In this document: positions 1 to 8,151 of the stretch, piece after piece
How positions within the stretch are numbered: the first letter of the stretch is position 1
How the letters are laid out: each line of letters opens with the position of its first letter
NCBI RefSeq assembly: GCF_023898315.1
Contig: NC_064614.1
Span: 504,510,109-504,574,108 of the forward strand
DNA length: 64,000 bases
Reading direction: 5' to 3'
From: Schistocerca nitens
Lineage: Eukaryota > Arthropoda > Insecta > Orthoptera > Acrididae
The notes under the pieces: generated by a model
What the model saw: only the letters and a program-made list of their open reading frames with translations
Database searches by the model: none
What the model was told of the DNA's origin: nothing
Translations under genes and position numbers: made by a program

Positions 1-287
1 GCCACCTGGCGCGCTTCCGCCTGTGCCGCAGCGAGCAGCGGCGACGCCGGCCATGCGTGGCGCCCTGAGCCGAGCTGCCGGAGCGGAAGGCGGCAGGCGC
101 TGCGCAGCGCAGTGCGGGCGCAGCACATGCGGCCTGGCCCGCTGTAATGCTGCGCGCGGCACGTTCCGCGCACCTGCCACCGCCGTGGCTACCCGTGTGC
201 GGCACTTGTCTGGCATGGTAATGCCTTCTTACGATTCCAGCGGGAAAGAGTGCGACCGAACATCCACGTTAGGCAAACTACAGTTAA
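1..287. other. GC-rich stretch, no gene recognised
   Basis: The first 230 bases are GC- and CpG-rich, unlike most of the window. All three forward frames were read: one is open for about 90 codons but is Ala/Arg-rich with no motif I know, and the others close quickly. It could be the edge of a CpG-rich regulatory region or the end of a gene lying upstream of the window. No assignment is made. The stretch ends in the left target-site duplication of the next SINE (274-287). Confidence 0.3.
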
Positions 288-483
288 AGTTCAAATGTGT
301 GTGAAATCTTATGGGACTTAACTGCTAAGGTCATCAGCCCCTAAGCTTACACACTACTTAACCTAAATCATCCTAAGGACAAACACACACACCCATGCCC
401 GAGGGAGGACTCGAACCTTCGCCGGGTCCAGCCGCACAGTCCACGACTGCAGCGACCTAGACCGCTCGGCTAATCCCGCGCGG
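288..483 (-). mobile_element. tRNA-derived SINE, type B
   Basis: On the minus strand the element begins with a tRNA-like head holding an A box (TTAGCCGAGCGGTC) and a B box (AAGGTTCGAGTCC). A tail with GTGTGTGT and a conserved 3' block follows. It is flanked by an imperfect 14-bp target-site duplication, caaactacagttaa at 274-287 and caaactctagttaa at 484-497, which marks retroposition. The head differs clearly from the commoner type-A SINE in this window, and a second decayed type-B copy lies at 28105-28255. Such elements are transcribed by RNA polymerase III from the internal boxes and mobilised by a LINE. Confidence 0.85.
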
Positions 484-652
484 CAAACTCTAGTTAACTA
501 ACAAGGGGAGGCCACGACGTTTGGAACGCAGATTTACTGCAAATTTCGTACACTCGTAGTACTTCATGTGGACAACAAAATGTGTAAGCAGTAGCGCGTA
601 CTTCTCAAGCGTTATTGAGAAAGTCGCAAGATAATTTCGGTCGTCAAATATA

Positions 653-1400
653 CAGGGTGTTACAAAAAGGTATGGCCAAACTTTCAGGAAACATTCCTCA
701 TACACAAAGAAAGAAAATATGTTATGTGGACATTTGTCCGGAAACGCTTACTTTCCGTGTTAGAGTTCATTTTATTACTTCTCTTCATATCACATTAATC
801 ATGAAATGGAAACACGCAGCAACAGAACGTACTAGCGTGACTTCAAACACTTTCATACAGGAAATGTTCAAAATGTCCTCCGTTAGCGAGGCTACATGCA
901 TCCACCCTCCGTCGCGTGGAATCCCTGGTGCGCTGATGCAGCCCTGGAGAATGGCGTATTGTATAACAGCCGTCCACAATACGAGCACGAAGAGTCTCTA
1001 CATTTGGTACCGGAGTTGAGTAGACAAGAGCTTTCAAATGCCCCCATAAGTGAAAGTCAAGAGCGTTGAGGTCAGGAGAGCGTGGAGGCCATGGAATTGG
1101 TCCGCCTCTACCAATCCATCGGACACCGAATCTGTTGTTGAGAAGCGTACGAACACTTCGACTGAAATGTGCAGGAGCTCCGTCGTGCATGAATCACATG
1201 TTGTGTCTTACTTGTAAAGGCACATGTTCCAGCAGCACAGGCGGTGAATCGGGGAAGTACAGTACATACTGACGAAACTAAAATGAGCTCTAACATGGAA
1301 ATTAAGCGTTTCCGGACACATGTCCACATAACATCTTTTCTTTATTTGTGTGTGAGGAATGTTTCCTAAAAGTTTGACCGTACCTTTTTGTAACACCCTG
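653..1400 (-). mobile_element. Internally deleted mariner/Tc1-like transposon
   Basis: The terminal inverted repeats start CAGGGTGTTACAAAAAGGTA, with inward similarity continuing for about 60 bases. Both ends are flanked by TA (651-652 and 1401-1402), the target duplication of the Tc1/mariner superfamily. At 748 bp it is too short for a full element and keeps only the 3' part of a transposase. It sits inside the left arm of the fold-back element, so it is the younger of the two: the right arm lacks it and reads straight across the insertion point. Confidence 0.9.
843..1190 (-). pseudogene. Transposase C-terminal fragment (DDE)
   Basis: The frame of about 115 residues begins near HDGAPAHFSRSVRTLL, which matches the second catalytic Asp block of DDE transposases (consensus QDGAPAHF). 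It continues through GRGGPIPWPPRSPDLNALDF and HLWGHLKALVYSTP, the third catalytic block and the conserved tail of the Tc3/mariner-like group. The DNA-binding domain and first catalytic Asp are missing because of the internal deletion, so this copy cannot encode an active enzyme. Confidence 0.85.
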
Positions 1401-1466
1401 TATATCTGTGCGTGGCCATTTTTTACCAGGAAGCTGCGGCAGCCGAGTGGTTAGCGTTCAAGTCCA

Positions 1467-1623
1467 TGCCGGCACGGTAGCTCAGCGTATTCGGTCAGAG
1501 AGCTGGTTGGCCTCTGTAATTAAAAAACTGGGTGGAAGGATCAACAAAACGAACTTGACAAGATGTCATGTGACGTCCGCAACGACCAAATACATCGATC
1601 AACATCGAACAAAATGAAAAAAA
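1467..1623 (+). mobile_element. tRNA-like SINE, type C
   Basis: It starts GCCGGCACGGTAGCTCAGCG, whose GGTAGCTCAGCG resembles a tRNA A box, and ends in an A-rich tail (gaacaaaatgaaaaaaa). It interrupts the left arm of the fold-back element between the segments matching the right-arm sequence ttcaagcccccgtaggcg, so its boundaries are known to within a few bases. The same family occurs in the opposite orientation at 49457-49632. The internal B box is less clear than in the other SINEs, and the family assignment is from memory. Confidence 0.65.
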
Positions 1624-1855
1624 AGCCCCGTAGTCGCTGGATCGTTGGATCGAATCCCGTTCGTCAATTTTTTTTTATTTCTAACACGGTCATTTTCTTT
1701 GATATTTATATTACAATTGATATAATGGGAAAAATACGTGTAATCGGATGAAATTTTATTAAATTTACAATTTTATTTGATGGTCTACAAATTTTTACTA
1801 TCACAAGTAATATAATATTCATAACTATCGACTAGTAAACGAGCAAACGCATAAA

Positions 1856-2220
1856 GTGATAATGAAAATGTATTCTTGTCCGTGTCTTCAAAATTGTTCG
1901 TATTTAATCGAAATAAAACGAGAAATAGCTTCTCGTGAAGACGCTATTAAAATACACTCGATACTGCATGACCAATTATCAGTTCCGATATTTAAGGAAA
2001 TGCTGCGTTATGCATCGTTTACTTCCAAATTATCGGCTGAAAGAGAGGTTTTTGAAAATGTTAACGAGGTTTTTTTTCCTACGGAAAACCTCAAAAGACC
2101 TTGCGTACGCGGAAACAGCATTTATTCATTGCAGCTGCTGCCGTTTAACTTTGTTTTCCATGTTTTTACGAGAAATACCATCCTGCAACTTGTACTCGTA
2201 ATGTCGAAAGCGACGATTGA
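1856..2220 (+). pseudogene. Frame-broken Cys-rich protein of the fold-back element
   Basis: A reading frame from about 1856 runs through IKREIASREDAIKIHSILHD and ENLKRPCV. It appears to shift frame near 2112, where FIHCSCCRLTL is readable in the second frame (2121-2153). It shifts again near 2152, where the third frame reads CFPCFYEKYHPATCTRN and reaches a stop at 2218-2220. Cysteines in CxxC-like spacing across three frames suggest a real coding sequence with a C-terminal zinc-binding region that decayed by two small indels. I do not recognise the protein. It lies in the loop between the arms and could be a transposition protein or cargo. The frameshifts are inferred from residue patterns, not from an intact relative. 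Confidence 0.45.
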
Positions 2221-2530
2221 TTGTACATCTTTCGAAAGCTGTCCGTGGCGGTCAAAACTTCGAGGTAACAAGTCGTTTCGGGCTCCTTCCAGGTATAAGG
2301 GATTTCTCAAATCACGGACAAGCACAAATTTTCTGTATCACTTATGCGTTTGGTCGTTTACTAGTCGATGGTTATGAATATTATATTATTTGCGATAATA
2401 AAAATTTGTAGGACGCCAAATAACATTGTAAATTTAGAAACGTTCATCCGATTACACGTATTTTCCCATTATATCAACTGCAATATAAATAGTAAAGAAA
2501 ATGACTGTGTTAGACATAAAAAAGAAAAAT

Positions 2531-2600
2531 GACGAACGGGACTCGATCCAGCGCCTACGGGGGCTTGAACGCTAACCACTCGGCTGCTGCCACTTCCTGG
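2531..2600 (-). other. tRNA-like segment in the fold-back arm
   Basis: On the minus strand the right arm contains GCAGCCGAGTGGTTAGCG followed about 35 bases later by CTGGATCGAGTCCCG. These match a tRNA A box (GCCGAGTGGTTA) and B box (GGATCGAGTCCC) at near-normal spacing. The mirror copy in the left arm (about 1429-1467 plus 1624-1665, split by the SINE) is on the plus strand, so the element carries two outward-inward tRNA-like modules. This may be an RNA polymerase III promoter or a captured SINE head. It is not a convincing tRNA gene, because I cannot close a full cloverleaf. Confidence 0.5.
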
Positions 2601-2764
2601 TAAAAATGGCCACGCACAGGTGTATAATTGACGACCGAAATTATCTTGCGATTTTCTCAGCAACGCTTGAGAAGTACGCGCTAATGCTTACAAATTTTTT
2701 TCTCCTCATGGAGTGTACGAAGTTTGCGGTAAATCCGCGTTCCAAACGTCGTGGCCTCCCCTTG

Positions 2765-4369
2765 TAAGTAAATCACCGCAACACGTCATTGCGAGCGTCT
2801 CATCACTTGCCTACAAGGTTCTGGCAAACTAATAGGCTTTTGGTGTAAACAGATCTTTTCTGGAACTTCTGTCCTAGCTTGTTGTTGCCCAACCTAGATT
2901 CCCAGCCGGCTCGGAGATTTGCTACTCTCTGGGACTGGGTATTCTATCGTCATAATTGGCATTAATATGGAAATGGCTGAATGAGCACGGCCTGAAAGCC
3001 AATAAAACTGAAAAATAATCTGGTTTCAGTGGTGGATCTAGGGGTCAGTCTAGGAGCAGGGCGTCCTGTTTGTTATTGCCCTACTCGCCCCCCCCCCCCC
3101 CCCCCATGGCATGTGTTACGTGTTACTCAGTGCCACCCTCGCTTTTACCGAGCTACAACTTTTAAAATTTTAGAAACAAAAACAATGTATTATTACTACT
3201 GTATTAATAAATTTTGTACAAATTCCTTAAACCGATCCGCCCAGATAGCCACGCTCGTTGACGCGCCAGCTTCCGGGACACGGAGAGACACGCAGGCTCC
3301 AGATCGAAACCGCCCAGTGTGGTGAATTCCGCACGAGGGCCTGTGTGCCGGTCAGATCAGTAAAGCATTTTGATAAGCATTTGTCCAGAAATTTGAGAAG
3401 TAGCTGTGTCATGCAGTCGTTTTAAGAACAATAACAACATAAGTTATACGGGCCGAAATCTTAGTCTGGATTCACCATTTCATTATTTCATTTAACTCTA
3501 AGACCGTTAACACAGGACCGCTGATTACGGCATACGGTGGAAAGTGAGAGATATGACAGGTGTAGGGGGGGAGAGAATGCTTTATTTTTCTATGGTTTCC
3601 AGCAACGTTCGGGAATGTCAGTAATTCTGACACATTTCATCAGAGTAGAGCGTCTTCCCATTTCTGCTCGTCTTCCATCAACTTGCCTGTGGTATGTCGG
3701 TTTCACCTGCGGACTCAGAAATCACATCGGACTATTTAGTTGGCTACAGATATGGTCGGCCTCCGCATGCACGCATTTTCCTGGCTGAAATTTTTTCTAC
3801 AGCCAGTTGGGCCACAAACCAATCCACGAGGACTAACCCCGAGGAACACAATTGAAAAACATCCTGCGTTAAATGGAGCCTGTAATCTCTTAGAATATCT
3901 TGCCGTTCTGCAGTTATTCTACGAAAGTTAGCCGAAAACTTTGGAAATAAATATATGAAATGATATGAAAGTTTTTAGTAAAATGGTGGTTTGTAGCAGT
4001 CATGGACCCAATTACGCTCCGAAGCCATCTCCCCACCCTCCGCCACCCCTCCCTCCTTCGATTCGTACTTGGTTGTCGTGCACTTCACTCGCATGCCTCA
4101 TATGCTATAGCTCTCCACGCTAGTTTGTTCTGTGCTTGCAATAGTGATAACATTGTACCCTAGACGTGACGTATCACTAGTAAGCACGACCCCATGTCAT
4201 ATGTTACTGACGGTGCGTCCACCACACCATTACTGAAAGTTGCGAGATGAGCCGAAAAAGATCGAGACACCGAAGGTGTGGCGCCAAGCTATGCACAAAC
4301 CTAACACTAGTGTCCAGAGAGATCCGGATAGATATGCCGCTTCTTTACCTGTTGTACGCTGCAGACCTT
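2765..4369. other. Unassigned stretch, no gene recognised
   Basis: No coding frame with a recognisable motif was found. About 2895-3010 resembles a decayed interspersed repeat (ctctgggactgggtattct and following), recalled from orthopteran genomes. The rest looks unique apart from a C homopolymer and an adaptor-like string at 3314-3338. The RTE LINE described next begins somewhere near 4370, and its 5' boundary is not sharp. Confidence 0.4.
3088..3105. repeat. Poly-C tract, 18 bases
   Basis: Eighteen consecutive cytosines are followed by ATGGCATGTG. It is one of several C or G homopolymers in the window (also 29942-29974, 37061-37078, 46337-46348 and 48176-48195). The exact length in an assembly is unreliable. 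Confidence 0.95.
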
Positions 4370-4566
4370 TAAAATTGCATTCTTTTGAACAATCAGTGGA
4401 AATTATGAAATACGCAATAAAAAATACGAAATGCAAAATTAGATTTTTTGGTGAAACCTCCAAGGGTTTTGTGATCAAAACTGGTGTAAGACGAGATGAT
4501 TTATTGTCCCCAATGCTGTTTCATTGTGCACTACAAGAGGTAAGGAGGGAATGGAGGAAAAGAACA

Positions 4567-4768
4567 ATAAAAATGGTTCAAATGGCTCTGAGCACTATGG
4601 GACTCAACTTCTGAGGTCATTAGTCCCCTAGAACTTAGAACTAGTTAAACCTATCTAACCTAAGGACATTACATACATCCATGCCCGAGGCAGGATTCGA
4701 ACCTGCGACCGTAGCAGTCGCGCGGTTGCGGACTGAGCGCCTAGAACCGCTAGATCACCGCGGCCGGC
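4567..4768 (-). mobile_element. tRNA-derived SINE, type A
   Basis: The full-length minus-strand copy has a tRNA-like head with B box GGTTCGAATCC, the block CTGCCTCGGGCATGGATG, a middle of TTAGGT-type motifs and the 3' block GCTCAGAGCCATTTGAACC. An exact 11-bp target duplication, ggaaaagaaca, flanks it (4556-4566 and 4769-4779). It inserted into the LINE between the RT fingers/palm region and the FADD box. Confidence 0.95.
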
Positions 4769-4997
4769 GGAAAAGAACAGAAGAAGGGTGAATTAAAAGC
4801 ATAAGTGAGAGAACAGGGGATAATATGCGCATTGATTGTTTGGCTTTTGCAGACGATCTTGGCATCTTAGATGCAACAAAACAGATCAATCTCCTACAAG
4901 AGACAGCTTAAAAAGTAGGCCTACGTATATCTTTCGAACAAAAGGATAAGAAAACATTGTATATGACAGACGCGAATTCATGCAAACTGGTTATGTA

Positions 4998-6418
4998 CAC
5001 TCCTGGAAATGGAAAAAAGAACACATTGACACCGGTGTGTCAGACCCACCATACTTGCTCCGGACACTGCGAGAGGGCTGTACAAGCAATGATCACACGC
5101 ACGGCACAGCGGACACACCAGGAACCGCGGTGTTGGCCGTCGAATGGCGCTAGCTGCGCAGCATTTGTGCACTGCCGCCGTCAGTGTCAGCCAGTTTGCC
5201 GTGGCATACGGAGCTCCATCGCAGTCTTTAACACTGGTAGCATGCCGCGACAGCGTGGACGTGAACCGTATGTGCAGTTGACGGACTTTGAGCGAGGGCG
5301 TATAGTGGGCATGCGGGAGGCCGGGTGGACGTACCGCCGAATTGCTCAACACGTGGGGCGTGAGGTCTCCACAGTACATCGATGTTGTCGCCAGTGGTCG
5401 GCGGAAGGTGCACGTGCCCGTCGACCTAGGACCGGACCGCAGCGACGCACGGATGCACGCCAAGACCGTAGGATCCTACGCAGTGCCGTAGGGGACCGCA
5501 CCGCCACTTCCCAGCAATTTAGGGACACTGTTGCTCCTGGGGTATCGGCGAGGACCATTCGCAACCGTCTCCATGAAGCTGGGCTACGGTCCCGCACACC
5601 GTTAGGCCGTCTTCCGCTCACGCCCCAACATCGTGCAGCCCGCCTCCAGTGGTGTCGCGACAGGCGTGAATGGAGGGACGAATGGAGACGTGTCGTCTTC
5701 AGTGATGAGAGTCGCTTCTGCCTTGGTGCCAATGATGGTCGTATGCGTGTTTGGCGCCGTGCAGGTGAGCGCCACAATCAGGACTGCATACGACCGAGGC
5801 ACACAGGGCCAACACCCGGCATCATGGTGTGGGGAGCGATCTCCTACACTGGCCGTACACCACTGGTGATCGCCGAGGGGACACTGAATAGTGCACGGTA
5901 CATCCAAACCGTCATCGAACCCATCGTTCTACCATTCCTAGACCGGCAACGGAACTTGCTGTTCCAACAGGACAATGCACGTCCGCATGTATCCCGTGCC
6001 ACCCAACGTGCTCTAGAAGGTGTAAGTCAACTACCCTGGCCAGCAAGATCTCCGGATCTGTCCCCCATTGAGCATGTTTGGGACTGGATGAAGCGTCGTC
6101 TCACGCGGTCTGCACGTCCAGACGAACGCTGGTCCAACTGAGGCGCCAGGTGGAAATGGCATGGCAAGCCGTTCCACAGGACTACATCCAGCATCTCTAC
6201 GATCGTCTCCATGGGAGAATAGCAGCCTGAATTGCTGCGAAAGGTGGATATACACTGTACTAGTGCCGACATTGTGCATGCTCTGTTGCCTGTGTCTATG
6301 TGCCTGTGGTTCTGTCAGTGTGATCATGTGATGTATCTGACCCCAGGAATGTGTCAATAAAGTTTCCCCTTCCTGGGACAATGAATTCACGATGTTCTTA
6401 TTTCAATTTCCAGGAGTG
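4998..6418 (+). mobile_element. Tc1-like transposon, copy 1 (1421 bp)
   Basis: The terminal inverted repeats begin CACTCCTGGAAATGGAAA and end TTTCAATTTCCAGGAGTG, flanked by TA at 4996-4997 and 6419-6420. Excising the element with one TA rejoins the LINE frame across the site (reading VMYLGETI). A second copy at 60172-61593 differs by roughly 16 substitutions and one indel by eye, about 99% identity, so both moved recently compared with the other elements here. The single gene inside encodes a Tc1-type transposase, here frameshifted near its end. Confidence 0.97.
5242..6263 (+). pseudogene. Tc1 transposase, copy 1, frameshifted
   Basis: Cut-and-paste transposase. From the Met at 5242 (MPRQRGREPYVQLTDFERGR) an N-terminal helix-turn-helix region reads AGWTYRRIAQHVGREVSTVH, and a second DNA-binding region reads RTIRNRLHEAGLRSRTPLGR. 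The catalytic core has FSDESRF (first Asp), FQQDNARPHVSRAT (second Asp) and SPDLSPIEHVWDWMKRR (Glu). I count 32 residues between the second Asp and the Glu. A one-base deletion near 6122, relative to copy 2, shifts the frame at the end of the core, and the frame closes at 6141. Further on, TGA at 6228-6230 stands where copy 2 has TGC. The core is intact but about 35-40 C-terminal residues are lost. The frame is also open upstream of 5242, but that part is 5' untranslated terminal sequence. Confidence 0.93.
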
Positions 6419-7062
6419 TATTTAGGTGAAACAATACAATCAAATGCTGTGGACAAAGAACCTAACTTAACAACGCAATAATTGTGGAAGTGGCTTTTCA
6501 GTTGACAAGAAAGCAGTATACCAAGAAATCTGTTTCCATAAATGCAAAACTGCGACTCTACAACACTGTCATTAGACCAGAATGCCTTTATACTTCAAGA
6601 TGCTCTCCGTTAAATACAGCCGAACAAGTAGGTGAAAAAGAAAAGAAGGGAAAGAAAATAATCAGGTAAATCTTGTGACCCAAATATGACAATGGGAAAT
6701 GGAAGTTAAGAAGTAATAAAGAAGTTTATGAAAGAAATAGAGCGAATATTAAACACAATGAGGAAGAGAATTGTTGAGTTCTATGGACACTTGTAAGGCC
6801 ACATGAAAAAAGAATAACAAAAAGAATTTTTAAATTTTTGGACAAAAACGCAAAAACATCATTGACATGGATCAAAGGAGTTAAAGCAGACCGGAGGAAG
6901 AAATAGGAGAGAAATAAAAGCTCAGAGCAAAAGTAAAAAGTTTCTGGGGTTTCCAGGAGGAAGCAAAGAAAAAGATAGGTGAAATACAGACAGAAGAAAG
7001 AAAGAGAATTATAGGAAAGAATGAAAAAGTATTGGAAGGAAAGAAAGGAGCAAAGAAATAAT

Positions 7063-7355
7063 ATGTAAGTTATTTCATGTGGTACTTAACAGGCTACATC
7101 AATGAAAAGGAGAAAAAGTACACCATAGAACAAACTGCAAATTCGCACGAAGTGTACTACGAGATGGGATATGCATGGTTAGAGTTTCAGTACAAGCTCA
7201 AAAAGCAGTGGAGAGTAGCGCCATCTACTTCCCGCATACATGGAAACATTACACTGCAGATTTCTCATTCATGAATCCCATTTGACTGTAGGCTGTTCGT
7301 CAGAAAAACGTGTTAGCCACCGTATAACAGGAGATACTTGAACAAGCACGTGTCC
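7063..7355. other. Short unassigned stretch
   Basis: A-rich sequence lies between the LINE remnant and the hairpin at 7356. Short frames are open but show no motif. It may contain the last LINE residues and the lost 5' part of the following Tc1. Confidence 0.35.
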
Positions 7356-7536
7356 AATATGACCCTTCTGAAGCCATCTATCGATTCCATACGCATATGA
7401 CAATCGAGGAATCTCGACCAACACGAGCCACGATATCGTGGTACGATGAACCGTAGTCTCGTGGCTCGTGTTGGTCGAGATTCCTCGATTGTCATATGCG
7501 TATGGAATCGATAGATGGCTTCAGAAGGGTCATATT
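7356..7536. repeat. Perfect 78-bp inverted repeat (hairpin)
   Basis: The left arm (7356-7433) is the exact reverse complement of the right arm (7459-7536), 78 of 78 bases by eye, with a 25-base spacer (7434-7458). The right arm fits the plus-strand reading of a decayed Tc1 transposase (RVGRDSS..VWNR, the second DNA-binding helix region). The left arm is therefore the inverted copy and sits where the 5' part of that gene should be. Such perfection in an otherwise decayed element implies a recent inverted duplication, template switching, or an assembly or library fold-back artefact. Confidence 0.95.
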
Positions 7537-8151
7537 CGACGCCAAAGCGAGACCTAGCAGCTTTCAAGAGAACGGACATATCGTTCGTTCTGCCGTGCAG
7601 TATCGCACAGCCACGTGAGTTACCTTGAGTCCGCCAGTGAGGCTGTACAGAGCAAGGCATGTATCTACTCTGAGAGTGCGACTGTGTCTCGAGCATTACG
7701 AACTGTCAGCACGGCGCCCATTGCGGCTCTCCTGGATGCGGCAGCTGAGAGAGAGGCGCCGACCGCGGAGCACCCATCGACAACACTTTACTCGGGAATG
7801 CTACCATGTCGTCCCGTTTATGCGTACACAAATACGTAGGATGTACAAGTTCGTGAAGGCCTCGGGGAGAGCGAACGATCCCAGACTATATTCGATATCG
7901 TCATAGGCGCCTTGCACCCGGTGTGGTCGTACACGATGACATTAGGTAGGCAATACGATCATCTCTGGTTTGGATAACTGGCAATTTGTATGGCAAACGT
8001 TATATTTGTGACGTGTCAACGTCGGTGGCTGCGGCATACCTAAGAGATGTAAGGGACGTTATCTTTCAGCAAGATAGGGCACGTCCGCCTGTTGCTCCTG
8101 CTGCATTGTCCAACATCTTTACAGAGGAAGTTCCATTGTTGCCCTGGCCAG
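7459..8151 (+). pseudogene. Decayed Tc1-like transposase
   Basis: Plus-strand fragments in several frames match a Tc1 transposase: GRDSSIVICVWNR then MASEGS near 7475-7540 (DNA-binding region) and VIFQQDRARPPVAPAALSNI with TEEVPLLPWPV near 8060-8150 (second catalytic block, consensus FQQDNARPHVA). The sequence stops at LLPWPV because a CR1-like LINE tail joins there. No terminal repeats are visible. Frameshifts and stops are many. The family resembles the element at 15698-17068, which has the same GRDS...VWNRW motif. Confidence 0.75.

Larger units (their letters stand above)
502..2764. mobile_element. Fold-back DNA element with long inverted arms
   Basis: The ends are inverted copies of CAAGGGGAGGCCACGACG. 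The inverted similarity runs from the tips deep into the element: the left arm reaches about 1895 and the right arm starts near 2300. Outside the two later insertions the arms match closely, with small differences. The left arm was hit by a mariner-like element (653-1400) and a SINE (about 1467-1623); the right arm is intact and shows the uninterrupted sequence. The central loop carries a broken Cys-rich reading frame. The flanks TAACTAA (495-501) and TAAGTAA (2765-2771) may be a target duplication with one mismatch. I do not recognise the superfamily: Mutator-like elements, MITEs and generic fold-back elements all remain possible. Confidence 0.75.
4370..7062 (+). mobile_element. RTE-type LINE, 5'-truncated and twice interrupted
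   Basis: Reverse-transcriptase residues appear in order along the plus strand in several frames. CKIRFFGETSKGFVIKTGV plus RRDDLLSPMLF (consensus VKTGVRQGDGLSPLLF) lies at about 4430-4530, IDCLAFADDLGILDATKQ (the FADD catalytic box) at about 4830-4880, and VMYLGETIQSN then AKLRLYNTVIRPECLYTS at 6420-6600. An EFYGHL-type C-terminal region continues to about 7060. The endonuclease and the first half of the RT are absent. A SINE (4567-4768) and a Tc1 (4998-6418) split it, and removing each with its target duplication reconnects the LINE sequence. Stops and frameshifts show it is dead. Confidence 0.85.

Noticed and set aside
4957-5241. Upstream extension of the Tc1 copy 1 frame
   Set aside because: It runs through the terminal repeat and LINE sequence; the family start is the Met at 5242, conserved at 60416 in copy 2.
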